This document shows positions 36,168-49,547 of a stretch of 64,000 nucleotides of DNA, one piece after another. The notes under the pieces were generated by a model. The model worked only from the letters and a program-made list of their open reading frames with translations, was not told the origin of the DNA and searched no databases. This DNA is from Rhizomucor pusillus (Eukaryota; Mucoromycota; Mucoromycetes; Mucorales; Lichtheimiaceae), in the NCBI GenBank assembly GCA_900175165.2, contig FWWN02000640.1, positions 107,762-171,761 of the forward strand. The letters are read 5' to 3'. The translations under genes and the position numbers were made by a program. The stretch's first letter is position 1. Each line of letters begins with the position of its first letter.

Positions 36168-37874
36168 CTATCCAAGAGCCTCAATGCCTGTGTATGCCAG
36201 CAGGTTGTGGTTCTCTACACCTTGGGCTGCAGCGGGCATCTTGAGCACGTTCTTTGTTGCCAGAGCTTGGAGGGTATCGTAAAGCTCTTGAACATCGTTA
36301 AACTCGTGATGACCCATCAACAAGGCAGCGATGCCGGTGACATGCGGGTTGGCCATGCTAGATAAAACAAAGGAGTGAATAAATTGTTGTTTCCCATTCG
36401 CTTGACATCCTTTACCTTGTTCCATCCATTGTATGGTTATCCTGACCAAGCCAGGCACTGGTGATCCCTGTTCCCGGAGCATACAGCCTGACACACTCGC
36501 CAAACGACGAGTAATCGGCAACTTCGTCGTCTATCGTGGAAGCACCCACAGCGAACACGACCGGATTCGCGGACGGTGTATACTGGCAAGCATCGTCAGC
36601 CGAATTGCCTGCTGCAACGAAGATAGGGATCCGGTGCTCGTTGGCTGCGGTTGCCAGCGCGTCATCGATTGCTTGCGAGCGCGGGCCACTTAACGAGAGG
36701 TTTATGATACTCTTGCCCTCGCGAGCTATTTGGCTGACGTGCGAGATGGCTATTGGTATTGGACTTATTGAGTAAATTTTGTATATACCTCAGACTTGTG
36801 AGTATCTATGTCTTTTTACCTTTAATGAGAGCAACAGTGGTGCCGTCTCCGTTGCGATCCAGAACCTTGACGCTGTGCACTTGTGCTTTCTTTGCAACGC
36901 CAAACGTGTTTCCTGCCACTGTACCAGCAACATGCGTACCTAAGTCCATTTTATCGTACGTCAAGGTTCGGTTTATGTACATCATTTTAGTTTTGATATT
37001 TTTATCAGTACCGTGGCCAGAGTAATCGTCATCTTCCTCGTAATTGATATAGTTTGCTTCAACGGCGGCGCGGCCTTCGAGGTCAGGGTGGTGGATATTG
37101 ATTCCGGTATCAAGAATATAAACATGTACGCCCTCGCTGTAATATGTGAGTGAGTGAGAAATACACAATCATATAATTGCAAGTAAATGATCCATCATTA
37201 TCAATTGCTGGATGGACTTTTTTCTTTCTTTTTTTACCCAGCGAGGTTATCGTTGAACGTGCTCGATGAAAGATCTCCTTTCTCGCGTTGGTTGACACGA
37301 GCAATTCCCCAGCTTGAGACGTTGAGCAGCTTTTGACCAGTAATAGTAGTAGTAGTAGGAGGCACAGCAGCTGCAACCCTGTAGACTCGATTAGGTTCGA
37401 CGTAGTCGATTGCATCAAGTTTATGCAAGTATTGGGTGAACGGTGCATCAAACGAACCGATGACGGCCGCATATTGCCGCCCGATTTGAATGGTATCCAG
37501 CGAGATATCCACACCGTTGCCGCCACTGCTGCTCACGACCCCACCACCGGCACCGGCGCCGCCTTGGGGCGATGAGCTTGTAGACAATTGCTTCATTCTA
37601 AACAACGCATATTGCTTGCGTATGAACGATAATGGATCAAAGCCTAAAAAACATATGCGTTAATCAAGTATGATTCGAGGCAGAAAAAAATGCAACACGT
37701 GCCCCCGTCACTGCTGCTCATCGATGTCTGGTTTTGGTTCTTGAGCTTGATTATGTGTAGCGGGCTCTCTGCAGTGTCGTTGGTGATCGTTCCTGCCGAT
37801 AGCACTGCACCGTAAACGTGCTGCGAACAGCTAGCTGCTAGTAAATATGCTGCTAGAGCAAGTGTACGTCTCAT
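36168..37874 (-). CDS. Secreted subtilisin-like serine protease (proteinase K type, S8)
   Basis: Exons 37874-37712, 37643-37238, 37136-37012, 36939-36820, 36749-36416 and 36357-36168 give 445 aa. A signal peptide (RRTLALAAYLLAASC) is followed by an I9-type propeptide with the typical YVEPNRVYR end. The catalytic triad is Asp199 in VYILDTGIN, His231 in SGHGTHVAGT and Ser383 in GTSMANPHV. The oxyanion Asn is in VAAGNS. The family is usually secreted and nutritional or vacuolar. The first intron (37711-37644) uses a weak donor (GTGACG), the only one compatible with the frame, so the junction near residues 54-55 is the least certain. A Ser/Gly-rich insert lies in the propeptide. Confidence 0.92.
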
Positions 37875-38125
37875 CGTCCGAACAAAAACCTAAAGGAATG
37901 GATCTGGTTTTGATAACGATAAAAGAGTGAGAAATAAAATAGAAAAGAAGAATGGTATTAATGCGGATCATGAAAACTGTTGTTGTCTCTATAATGTTTG
38001 TATGTATTTCAGAACACGGGTTACAGCAAAGAAATAAACAAAAATTGTGTGTGTGCTTGTGTGTGTGTAAAAAGAAGAGAAATGTTTGTTTAGGCTTACA
38101 GAAATAAGAAGAAAGAGAGAAAGGT

Positions 38126-40128
38126 CTAAACGGAGGCATCGGTTTCCTTTTCACGATGCAATGCAGCAACAGCAGTGTTGGAAGAAGCAACGGCGGCAGG
38201 AGAATCGAGTGAAGTGAGGTGGGGAGGAGGAAGAGAAGCAAGGTTATCCTGATCTGGAAGAGCCCGCCATCGTTCACCGTATGTTTGTACGAGATAAACA
38301 CATGCGCCGCTTACAATACTGATGATAGCCATGAGAGTCATGGACCAGCCGTTTCCGATAGCACGCAGCAATGCAGGTGCAGCGAGTGGAGTCAGTCCTG
38401 CACAGGTACTTCTTAAAAGGTTGGATGCACCGACAACAGATGCAGAGTAGCCCTGATATGCATCGACCAGGTAAGTATTACTGGGTGTCTGCACGACACC
38501 GACCCCTACGCCGACTAGATAGATGATGGTGTGTGTGAGTGTGAGCAGGCGAGAATAAAATGATAACAGCGTATAACAAAAAATACTTGCGTATAAAGAG
38601 TCCCCCAAGTCCTGCGATGGGATGCACTCGATACTGGATACACCAGCCATACATGAGATCACCAAGTGGCAGAAGCACAATGGCTAACCACATGGCTTTT
38701 AGCCTCATTTCTGTGCGTGTTGCTGCAGCATCAGCACCGACGGCACTCCTTTGCAGGAACCAATCGGCTAGGTAGCCAGAGATCACAGCCCCTACTGCGT
38801 TGCCAACCCCGTTTGCAAGGTACGAAAGACCGATCTGAGAGCTGTTCATGTGGTAGCGATACCCTAGCTGGTGCGGCAAGCTCGATATGACAAAGTACAT
38901 GAAGCCGTATGCGAGTGCATATGGCGTTGATGCGAGTATGACAACCGGTTTCAATAGATACTGGAATGGCCGTATAAATGTCTTTTGCATAGATTCTGGC
39001 GGGTTGCGTCGTCGATCTGCAGTCTCCGGCAAGAAAAATAGCATAAGGATGAGAACCAGCCCACCCATGCCTGCCAACGTCCAAAAGATATACGGCCAAC
39101 CTAAGTCTGTGGGATAATTAATTAGATAAGTGTAACTATGTGCTATCTCTATTATTTTCACATACATTGGTTGATGTAGCCACCGGCAATGGGCCCTACA
39201 ACGGGCCCTATGAGCGGGCCGAGGAAGAACAGACCCATGGCGTTGCCTCGCTCTTTCACCGGGAAGAGATCAGTGATAGTCCTGGCGTAGTAAACCTGAG
39301 TTTAGCGTGTTGCGATTGCATCCGGATTTCCCACAAACTCGGCTCATATTTGCTTACCCTGCACCTACAGCCTGTGCGGCGCTAGCTCCAATAGATTGCA
39401 GAATCCGCATTACCACAAAGATCCCAATGTTCGGCGATACCCCGCAACCGACTGTCGAGCCCACGTAGAGAACAGTGGCGCTGATGTATACGAGTCTACG
39501 TCCGTATCTTTCTGAAAGTGCTGCCCACATCATTGGCTGTTCAAAATTTGGTTAGCAATTCCTGCCATCTCTTTTAGTTCTCAATGAACACGGATTAAGG
39601 TTAAAGTGGAGGAAGAAAGTAACAGAAAGAGAGATATGTAGGTAGTAGGTAAATAAACAAAAAGAGAGGCAACAGAGAGAGAAAGCTTACAGCGATGCCT
39701 TGAGTGAAGACGTACAAGGAAATCGTAGCATTGATGACTGTGCTCGAGACTCCAAGCGATCTCCGTACTTCGTGGATAGCCGGTACCTGTGTTGATGATG
39801 ATGACATGAGTGGTTTAGTAAGACATAGCTAATTGTGCGTCACGCATACATATATTGAGCTGCTCAAGGGCCCGAGGAAGCCTTGCAATGCGACGATGAA
39901 GAGTATGAACCATTTTCGAAACGTTGAAAACTACACATATCCACATGGAAAAATCAGTGCATCTGCTGCTGCTGCGTTTTTTCCCTTTACATTCGTATAT
40001 ACATGTCTCTGTTCAGATGGTGCTGGGACGAGGATGACCGGGTCTGGAAGCCGGTCTAGCATTTTTTCATCGTCATTGCCAATGACTGTGCTCGCAGTCT
40101 CTTCATCTTGCTGACTTCTCTTCTTCAT
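38126..40128 (-). CDS. MFS transporter, DHA1 multidrug/polyamine type
   Basis: Exons 40128-40003, 39930-39850, 39786-39691, 39536-39358, 39281-39166, 39106-38591 and 38514-38126 give 500 aa with about 12 membrane helices. DHA1-type motifs are LSERYGRRLVY (motif A), RILQSIGASAAQAVGAG and the segment ERGNAMGLFFLGPLIGPVVG. The N-terminus is a charged cytosolic tail (MKKRSQQDEE). The family exports drugs or polyamines by proton antiport at the plasma membrane; the substrate here is unknown. The last intron (38590-38515) has a GCAAGT donor in phase 1, and the nearby GT donor gives the wrong frame. One intron is unusually long (154 nt). Confidence 0.9.
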
Positions 40129-40677
40129 GAGAATGAGTGGCAGAGAAAATGTAATATATAGTATAGATATAATGCGGCTGTGAAGAAAAAAAATATAGGG
40201 GATTTTGTGTATATTGCTATACTGTGCACGAAAAATGAAATGAAAATGGAAATAGAAAAAAAAAAGAGGGCCCGCTGTTTCTTTGTTGACAAGCAAGACG
40301 TCAAAATATAATTAAAATGGGAGATATAGCAATGCAAACTTTTCCGAAACCATCCATGGTACGGTTACGGGTATGCAGAAAAGGATATCGGTTCCATGTT
40401 CCTTTTACTGCTCCAGCTTGTGTGCTGTAATGCCATGACAGCTCCAGTATTGCAAATTTGTCTAGAAAAAGTTTCGGCTTCAAGTATGGGATTTAAGGAT
40501 ACATTGACACAAGTTTTAGCCTAGTACTGATTGCTCTGGGATGTCCGGCGATATAGAAGTAACCATTTGCATGTGAGTACGTAGGATGCTGCTGCTGTGC
40601 AATACAATATATATATAATTTATACTTTATATTCTTTTTGGGCTTTGTACAATGTTGTTAGCATTTGTTGGATTTAT
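40129..40677. other. Intergenic, upstream of the MFS gene and 3' of Scc2
   Basis: AT-rich, with a (TA)n tract near 40610. No gene seen. Confidence 0.5.
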
Positions 40678-43600
40678 CTACAAGTCGGCTTCCCGGCCGA
40701 TGGGCATCGTTTCCGACATCAAGTTTTCAAACTTGTCAAAGGCATCGGTTACAGATGATATCGTAAACTGTTGAGTCTTTAGATACTCCAGCTCGGTCTC
40801 CCACTCTGGAGCCAATTCATCCAGTTCCAGATTTCGCGAAATCGCTTTCTGTTTTTGCTTTTTGTTCAATATATGCTCTTCAAGGAGACTAGTGCGATCG
40901 ATGAGTAACAATAAATGGTGACCAAAAACGACTTTCGAAGTCAGCCTTACCTTTCAGAGATATCATATATCTCCATAATCAGTGACTTGACTCGTATTAA
41001 AATGTACATAGCCATCGCCGCCTTTGCAGCCGAGACTAGAGCCGCGCCAGGAGTGTCTGTCGTCGTAGGTGAAGATAAACTCTTCCTCGCCTCCAGTTGA
41101 ATCTGTGAAAGAAGATCGGGGCATACCATCGCAAGGATACGCTCTACGGCGCCAAGGATATACAATGCTTCTTCCTGCTCTGTGAATTCCAACGTCACCA
41201 GGTTGTCGGCAAGAAAAGCGAGGAAAGGGATGTCCACCTTTTTAGAATAAACAAACATTAGGTCAGTCGTATATCAACACGTATCTTGCGTCGATCGAAA
41301 ATTACCTCGTCTGTATTTGTTACTTCAAAGTCGAATGGTTTCACAAGTGCAGCTAAAAAGTCCATCTTGTGTTTCTTCTTCTGCTTGATAATACTGAATG
41401 GAAGTGTAAACAAACTCTCCACTTTTGAGTCACCGCCTCTCCTGCCATATCCTACATGGACCTCCTTGTTAGCATCATTGAAGCTCGGCCAATAGATCTG
41501 GTAATGAATTACCTCGGATGGGTCGGTCGTAGTAAAGCTTTTGCAAGGTAAATGCTGTCTTGATACATGCAGGGAATAGACTGTAAAGCAGCGATCCGTA
41601 TTTGTCATGAGCATATCGATGCAGATAATAACCTTTGTTGCGCAAGGTGGGATCAGCACTTGTTTCTGCAGCAAAAATGGCAGGCATGCACTGGGAAAGA
41701 CAGGTGTGAGTAAATCACACAATCTCTTGAAAACCAGATATTGCCAAACATACGAGCACTGGATGTGCGAGACCTTGATAAATGATGATACTGATGACTT
41801 CAAAGGATGCATAGCATAATTCCCGTGAGTCTGAGACTGCACACTGGAGAATTTTCTTCAGGTATCGTTGCATCAATGCCCCGTTGACGCCAAGCTCTGC
41901 AAATTCTTCAGTCAAGCCAAGCAATGTCTCGACATCAATCACCTTGTTGAACAAGGACTTTCCAGCAGCTACAGGTTATGCGTTAATCTCGCAGATAGAG
42001 AGGAGAATGCTTGTATATATAATCCTTACCTGCTTCTTTCTTTTCAAGCCGCTCTTCTTCGTTCGCCAAGAACATTTGATATACTTTCATGAGCTTGATT
42101 TGAATCGTCAACGATCCTTGCTCAAAAATGGTATCCATAAGCTGGATGCTTGCATCAGTGGTAACGAGTGTTGGTTGACGGGCGAATACATGACCTATAT
42201 GGATTACGTGAATCGGGCTAGATACATCTTCATCGTATATACTATACATACCTAGCGCTTGCAATGCGGACAAGCGCACAATCGACGACTCATCAAGGTC
42301 ACTGTTATCAGCAAACCAGTATACAGCATCAAAGATATGCTTTACAACAGTATCCTGGATAGATAACTCATTGTCAACAATCCTTGCAAAAATTCTCAAG
42401 TCTCGGAACTGCCTCCATTCTAATCTATACTAACCTTTTCCAGAAAGTCCAGGGTGCCAGTTCCCTCCACATTGCTGTCAAAATCAAAATTTTGACATAG
42501 TGAGCCGCAAATAAGTAATGCTTTAGCAATGGTAGGTTCAGGACGACCCAAACTTTTGGTACTTTCCATTGAAGACCGTGCTTGTTTCAGGTTATCTAGT
42601 GAGAACAAACTTAAAAGGGTGTATTCCATTGGTAAAGCGTATCGAACTTACTGGAACAGGTTGAAAGGATTCGAGTGAGTAAACCATAACGATGCGAAAT
42701 TCCGTCCACGATAACGCAGAGACAAGAAACTGCCTTGTCTACGATCTATGCAGGGTAACGTCAACGCTTAGAACTTGGTAAGCAACATATTTTACCATCT
42801 ATGTCCTTACCTGCAAGGGACTACGGCTTATAAGCTGCAGCAACACAGTCTCCAACAACGCTATAAAATCAGGATCGTGGTATTTAATACGTGGGACCAC
42901 TTCTTTGTAGATATTCAGCACATAATTGGCAGTTTGCCAATCGCTCTTTGTATGCCGAGTGAGTCAAAAGCATTCATATCGATTGCATATAGTAGGTTAC
43001 TCACAGGATTGGTAATGCTAAGATACGGCTGCAAAGTTGATATCTGCGTCTCTCGCAGAAGGTCTGGGCATGCTTTTGTGAAAGCGTGTATTGTAACCAA
43101 GCATGCAGTAAACTTTGTAGTTTCGCCCTTTTCGTCATGCATCAGCATGTGATCAAAAAGACAATCCACAATCCATTGCGATATCTTTTCAAACCATGCG
43201 CGGAACTTGTGATCTGCATTGTCGACAGTCTAGATTTTTGCTCGAGTGATTATCGAAAACAAGATGAATTTTGTTCCATCCTAACCTTTTGCACGAGCTG
43301 CGCTAGGGCATTGGTCTGATTCGACACCGTCGTGTCCAAGTTTGCGACGGCATCCATGATGATTTTCGTAAGCGCCGATATCTTTTGTTTGCGTGCTTTT
43401 GATGAGTTGCCGTAGGAATATCCAAAGTAATCGTCGCCATCCTTGTCGATTTCATGGAATGGCTGAAACAAGACTTCCTGGCACGTTTTCAGTGCCAAGT
43501 CGCAGACTGTCACCTCATTGTCGTTGGTTCGCTGCACAAGTTTTGATACGATATCCACCTTGATTTCGTGATCGTCGCACTTGTAGAATAAGTCACGCAA

Positions 43601-46600
43601 AAGTTTAACCATGCGTCTGCGCACGTTCACAGCAGTATCCATGATGCGTTTGCTCAGGATTTCGTATATTTTCCGTGGTACCTCAGAAAGCCCTGATAGA
43701 TAAATTGCCAAGACTTCGACGGCCGCATCACGTACGGATGGCGATGCATCGTAAACTCTCTGAATAATTGGGTTTCGAATGCGGGGCTGGACAATACGTC
43801 GGTTAATATGATCTTCCACGACATAGATTTCATTAAGTTCACCTCTGAAAGGATCCCTGGAGTAGCTGCACCGATATGTCCAATCGCACGAACTGCCCTT
43901 GTACGGTACGTCGCCACGTTCATGTGGAAGCAATCCAGTATCTTCACTAGCAACATGTTGAAGCTCTTGTGTAGAGCGCGACGCTCGGCTAGCAGCTTGT
44001 TTAGCAGACAAAGATCGCTCCATGTCAGTTCAGGAAAGTCATAGCTAGGAAGATATAGTTAGATGATGAATTATCTTACTTTTGGAACAATTTAGAGTTG
44101 CATACTTTTCAGCTATTTCAAGATCAGTGCATGGCACACCAAGCCAGATACGCCAGAAATGTTGCGTGGATTCTGACAACGATCCCGTAGTCTCGCAGGA
44201 ACCTTGGTCGACATTTTCTCTCGCAGAACTGTATTCATAACCCCAAACGGATGCTTGAAACTGAACACTCAATTAGTTCCTTCGATGCAAGTCAGAGAAG
44301 ATGCGACAAATATAATCTACCTGCAACAGCGATATAGTGGAAAAATCTCTCGGTATCTGCTCGCAGATTTTCATTTGACATTGTTCCAGCAGGCGCACCT
44401 CTTGGGCTGATACTGTATCGTTCAGCTGTTTTCACATTTTAGTTTCAAGCGCATTGAGAGAGAAACAAGAGCATGCCGTTACCTCTTTAGGCAATCTATA
44501 CTCGAGTTGTTTCAACCATTCTGGCGTCAAGATAGAATTGCCATCTTGGGCTTGTTTGTATCCTTGTCGAATTCTGCAAGCAATGGTGCCCAGCCATTCG
44601 ATAGCAAAGGTCTTTATGAACTGATCCGATTTCTTGGCATCCAGTGCTTCGATCTACAGTATATACCCAGTTAATATAAAAAGGCAGTTCTCTGTCGGTG
44701 GGGAAGGTTAAACAAAATACCATGAGAGTGCTAAACAAGTTTATGATCACTTCAGATGCAGGCCACTCTGGATCTCCAAGAACTGCAAGTATATCCTCAA
44801 GTAAATTTTGCAAGATCAAACGATACTCTCCAACCGAGTAGCTATCCTTTCTTCGCGATTTACATCTACATTCTAGTTGTTAGCAGCGTATCAAATTCAT
44901 TCGATACTTGAAAAACTTACTTTGTTAGCAAATAATCAAGAAAGTATGCAATGACTTGGTTCGCAGCGTTCATTCCAGTTTTCCAGGTTTCACTGGCATG
45001 TTCTGCTAGTTTCTTGTCAAGATCTTTTATCTGAACTTGTTCTTGCTCTTTTTTGGCCTTTTGGTACCGCAGATCCCACTTCCGTGTCCATTGGCGGTGA
45101 TCCTCGATTTCGCCTGCAGATGAACAGCACTGCACCAGATGCATAAGCAGCGCACTAGTAACATGGATTTTGTCACCGTTGCGAAGACGATAGCGCTTTA
45201 TAGTGTGATCCATCATTGTAAGCGAATTCAGACTCGTCAAGATTTCAGATAATATCCATTTTCTGTGCTGGGCATATCTGCTGAACAGCGTTCTCAATAC
45301 GTCTAAGGCAACAAAACGCATCTGCTCGTAGTAATTGACGGATGTGTCGTCTGCTGTGCTACGGACGAGGCATGATCGATTGTACTCGGTGTAATCGTGG
45401 AAGAATACACTCATCGCCGTGAAGCTCATGACAATAACTGCATGGTCGTTAAGTTCATCGCGCAGTAACAGTAGAATTGTGCGTCGAAATAGTTGAGATA
45501 TGAGCGGCAGCATGCTCGACAATAAATTTCTGGCCGGCGGCGTAGTTTCTACGGTAACGAGGAATCGCCGGGTATCATCATTCACTAGTTACATGATGAA
45601 TATGTTGAAGCATGTTCTTCTTCCATCTTTTACAGACAGACTTACAATTAACAGAACCATCGTCTGAGCCGCTCAAATCGATGAGAGGGTATACAGTGTT
45701 TTCGAGCTGGAACCTCGCAGCTTGCAAGCAGGTCAATACGAGCTCTTCTGAAACGTACTGTTCGGATATTAACACTCGAGTCGTATGTGAACAATACAGA
45801 AAATGATTACTTGCCTGCTTTTCAATTTTCCAGGCACACAATATTTCAAAGATCATGACAGCAGACTCCAAGCCGACGATAATTTCTTCCAAGCTCTTTG
45901 TGACATTCTTTCTCTCTTCAGGAGATCCTTGATATTTTTTCGAGTAATCCGAGATAAGATTTGTTTCCATGATGCGTGTGCTCGAACGTTCCATAAGCTT
46001 CACTGTAGCACCAAGTTTTTCCATATCCATCTTGTCCTTGACGTTCCATTGAGCGACCTTGAGCGCCATTGAAGTCAATTTTCGCATGACTGTTACTCGT
46101 ATATATGATTGCCCCTTCCCGTCATTCTCGAGGTATTCTGATTCTTGGTTGTCATTTTCTATGTCATCGAAAATAGCGTCGATAAATCCCAGTAATTTGT
46201 TCGTCAAGGCTGAAATTATAATTGTTGTTGCATCTATCAGTGCTTTGTGTTCTCCATTGAATCCTAACAATCATACAAATACCTTCTCCTCTTTCTTGCA
46301 AGCTGTCTGCAAGGTCAGGTTCCGGGCGCTTCCGTTTAGTCAACATGGAGATCTGCTCAGCAGAAGGATCCGCTGCTGGAGCCTGAGAAGCAGGCGACGA
46401 TGTAAACCTTGTCTCTTGCAAAAGTTCTTTAGTGCTGTCAGTCTTCCTCTTTATAAACGCTCGACGTTGCGTAAGCGGTTTATCATCGTCATCGTCGTCG
46501 TCGCTGCTGGAATCCATCAAAGGACGATCAATGGCATTCGTTTTGCCAGGATGCTCCTGGAAATCACCAAGCTTTCTTCGCTTTGAAGGTTGCAATGCTG

Positions 46601-46655
46601 GATCGTCTGGCAATCGCCGTCCTACGTCTTCTTCCTTGTCTGCTGGTGAAACCAT
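40678..46655 (-). CDS. SCC2: Cohesin loader subunit Scc2/Mis4/NIPBL
   Basis: Loads cohesin onto chromosomes together with Scc4. Twenty-one exons: 46655-46283, 46209-45815, 45757-45646, 45584-44921, 44865-44721, 44653-44483, 44425-44321, 44260-44106, 44044-43843, 43786-43286, 43229-43005, 42945-42811, 42745-42652, 42595-42435, 42354-42252, 42194-42030, 41968-41754, 41690-41513, 41451-41306, 41237-40951 and 40888-40678. They sum to 1580 aa, almost the length of fission-yeast Mis4. The N-terminus is disordered, with an acidic Ser/Asp run. HEAT-repeat segments match NIPBL, for example QHRKWILSEILTSL, PEWPASEVIINL, SPSVRDAAVEVLAIYLSGL and RNKGYYLHRYAHDKYG. The intron 45814-45758 (GCAAGT donor) is 57 nt and in frame, so it might be retained. 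The junction near 42435-42354 is also less certain. Confidence 0.9.
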
Positions 46656-46849
46656 ATGATCCGTGCTCTAACGAGTGCACCAAAGTACAGTCGCAGGACC
46701 TGGAAATTGCGGATCTCAAGTGACCGCGTCTGAGCGCGCGTCGGAACGCGCTCGTTGTTTCTTAAGATGGAAATCGCCAGGGGCGCAACATGTAATTGTA
46801 CAATCGCATCCAAGCAGTGATACAATGGTAGAGAATGGATATGATTCTT

Positions 46850-48114
46850 TCAAGAATTATTGGATATTGTATTGAGCTTCTCTTGTTTTTGCCGCTCAAG
46901 GCAAATTTCAAGTAGTTGTAATAAATTATCTAGTGCTTCTACTAATTTTGGATCTTGCTGCGTGCGCTTTACATCCCATCTTGAGTGGCTAAAATCGATA
47001 GCCCGAACGTCATACAGTTTCTGCATATTTTCATCTTCATCTTCATCTTGTTCCTGTTCTTCCGCTTCTCCAGCAGCATTCTGTTTCTTTTTCCCCTTAT
47101 TGTCATCATCCTTCACACGACGGTCTTCTTCAAGCATCTTGTTCCATGTGTCGTCGGATGCCTTTCTATCGCCTTCGTATACAAAAAGCAGCGATGAACC
47201 GATCAGCTGCAACGTCGGGTGCTCAGCAACGAAGTCTCGAATAGCTTGCACGTCATCGATGAGGCATTCAAGAATCCATCTCATTTTCTTTGGTGCAATG
47301 GGTTTACGGATAGCAGTTCCGTCATCCTCGTTATCTTGTTTGTCCCTTACGATTGAACACTGTGATTCTTCTGCGCCTGAGTACTTAGATGTAGGAAAAA
47401 AATATGCGAGGAAAGCATCTGCGAGATCGTCCTTGCTTCGACTGCGTCCATATGCCTTGTTATATACGTTCCATGTACAATGAATTGGGTCGTATGTCTA
47501 AATAGTGGCATTCAATTATCCGGATTAGGGCCATTGGTTCCTCCTTTTACCTTCATGCCAGATATCCGCACTCCCATCGTTTCCGTAGTTGTTCCCTTTG
47601 CATTTTTTATCATCTTCTCCATTTTCGCTTCGTGTGCATCGTCCTCGTAAAGTTGATATCCAATCTTAACATCCATGATACATGGTCGTTTAAATCCGTA
47701 CAGTATGTTTTCTATGCATAGATGCTGTGTTCGTATCTGTTAAGGAAAGAAGAAAAAGAAACTGCGCATAAAAGAGTTTGGTTCTTAAAAAAGGATATCA
47801 TTCAAGGGCCTTTGATCCGAATCAAAGGCACGGTGATCTCTTTGCAAGCTAGTTGCCAGATTCGTTACCGGCTCTACTTGCCCTTCCTGTTTCAGAACCT
47901 TGAGCTCGTTTTCCGTCGGTGCTCGCAACGTTCCATAACATTCCGGGATCCAGTTGGAAAAGTCGGGGTACTTTTGCGCGTCCTCGTAGAAACGATGTTC
48001 TCTCTCGGTGCATGGCTTAATAACGATCAGGTCGTTCGTGGAAAACTGGAGCAAACGATCGTGGCCTGCGATTTGTGGCTCAAACTTTACGAGATCATTA
48101 ATTGGTGTCGCCAT
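46850..48114 (-). CDS. Inositol polyphosphate kinase (IPMK/Arg82-type)
   Basis: Phosphorylates inositol phosphates such as IP3 and IP4, feeding inositol pyrophosphate signalling. Exons 48114-47869, 47736-47551 and 47497-46850 give 359 aa. The IPK signature PCIMDVKIG is at residues 100-108 (Asp104 and Lys106 of PxxxDxKxG). The SSLL ATP-site motif is at 244-247, and the metal-binding DFSHS at 311-315. The N-terminal CYGTL segment is also typical. A Lys/Glu/Asp-rich insert (about 265-300) separates the last two motifs. Intron 1 (132 nt) is long for this genome, and its donor was chosen because it is the only one in phase. The stop is 194 bp before the Scc2 start on the same strand. Confidence 0.9.
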
Positions 48115-48593
48115 TTTGTCACTTCTGTTCCATGAAAAGTGAGGAAGTCTCTGCTGTCTCCAGCCTGAGATTCAATTCGTCTTTGATGCCTCCATTCAAG
48201 CTAAATGCGTTGGAAGCATGTTTACACTCACACTGAGCAAGGAGACACTTTCATGCCAATAAATAACAATCCTCTCTCGTGTAGTTAATCACTCTTTTTC
48301 CCTTAGCAAACCTATGATATAATGATAACTACTAACACTCGAGGATTGACACTAGATGACTCTGTTCAAACATTATCTCTATTATACAGGTGCGAAATAC
48401 ACGCATGCCTGTGTGACAATTCAATCAAGAAGCAATGCTCAGTGTAAAGGTTTCCACTTTGGATGACTTGCAATTTTCCACGGGTCGGCAGCGTGCGGAC
48501 CGCGGGCCGAATGGAGACTGTAGAGTGGGTTTGGCATAATTTGCGCGCGCACGCGCGTAAACGTACCTTTCTCTTGCAACAACCAACGTCTAT
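48115..48593. other. Divergent promoter region (inositol kinase and SDR)
   Basis: Contains a GC-rich stretch near 48480-48525 and an alternating GCGCGC/ACGCGCG tract (48543-48558) just before the dehydrogenase gene. No gene. Confidence 0.5.
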
Positions 48594-49547
48594 ATGTCCA
48601 AAGTGGTACTTATCACGGGAGGATCGGCAGGCTTAGGCCGCGCTGCAGCGAGAAAATTCCTACAGCAGGATCACACGGTCGTGATCACTGGCCGGACGGC
48701 TGAAACTCTACAGTCTGCGTCGAAATGGATCACGCAGGATCTGGGCAATGAACAAAAACAACGCCTTCATACCATTCAATTGGACTTAACAGGTCTGAAT
48801 TCTGTTCGGGAAGCGGTGCAAAGTTTCAAAAATCTGAACTTGCCCCTTGATATTCTCATCAACAATGCTGGATGCTCACTGCCTGAGCGGGAATTGTTGC
48901 CTGCAGATGGTACCAAACCCGTCGTTGAAAAGACCATTTACGTGAATGCTGTTGCACCGTGGTACCTGACGATGCTGCTCTTGCCAATTATGGAGACAAA
49001 CTCGGGGGATGATGACGATGATGATGAAAAACGTATCTTGTTTGTCACCTCGTCCTTGCATGATCCACAAGTGCGCGGATCTCGATCTGTGAACATCTCG
49101 GAGCTCACGAACGGCGTGGATTTGGAAAACCTCGATGGACATAGAGTGTGGGACCCTCAACTGTTTTACAGAATTTCCAAGCTCACCCAGCTTTGGCTTG
49201 CATATTGTCTTTCCGAGAGAATACAGTCGAAAAATATTCAAGTCATCGCCTTCTGCCCTGGATTTGTACCGACAACATCTCTCAGCAGGCACCACAGTTA
49301 TCTTTTACAGCTATTCATGAAGTATGTTCTAAGCTACATGTCTTTTGCTACTTCCGAGGATGAAGGCAGCGACGATTACCTGTATTATGCGACCAGCAGC
49401 GAACTCACGAGCGGATTCTATCGTCGTCGCGAGAAAATGGAGAGCTCGGAAGAATCCCGACGGATGGACAAGGCCAAGAAGTTCTGGAATCTGGCTTGTG
49501 ATATATGTGCACTTCCGGATGAAAAGTACGAAAATGGGAACAGTTAA
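48594..49547 (+). CDS. Short-chain dehydrogenase/reductase
   Basis: An intronless 317-aa SDR. The Rossmann motif TGGSAGLG is at 8-15, NNAG at 90-93, the catalytic Ser near 153, and the YxxxK pair Tyr192/Lys196 in FYRISKLTQ. An acidic Asp run (139-144) is inserted before strand beta-5. The layout resembles retinol dehydrogenase/WW-oxidoreductase-type SDRs, which reduce lipophilic carbonyls using NADP(H); the exact substrate is unknown. There is no signal peptide. The absence of introns is unusual among its neighbours and may suggest retroposition or transfer, but it is not proof of either. Confidence 0.9.
   Translation: MSKVVLITGGSAGLGRAAARKFLQQDHTVVITGRTAETLQSASKWITQDLGNEQKQRLHTIQLDLTGLNSVREAVQSFKNLNLPLDILINNAGCSLPERELLPADGTKPVVEKTIYVNAVAPWYLTMLLLPIMETNSGDDDDDDEKRILFVTSSLHDPQVRGSRSVNISELTNGVDLENLDGHRVWDPQLFYRISKLTQLWLAYCLSERIQSKNIQVIAFCPGFVPTTSLSRHHSYLLQLFMKYVLSYMSFATSEDEGSDDYLYYATSSELTSGFYRRREKMESSEESRRMDKAKKFWNLACDICALPDEKYENGNS

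Noticed and set aside
42409..42434. 26-nt GT...AG segment in SCC2 that would keep the frame
   Set aside because: Far too short for a spliceosomal intron. An 80-nt intron using the acceptor at 42355 is in frame and more plausible.
48543..48558. Alternating GCGCGC/ACGCGCG tract as a possible origin or Z-DNA element
   Set aside because: Only 16 bp in a promoter; nothing else supports a specific function.
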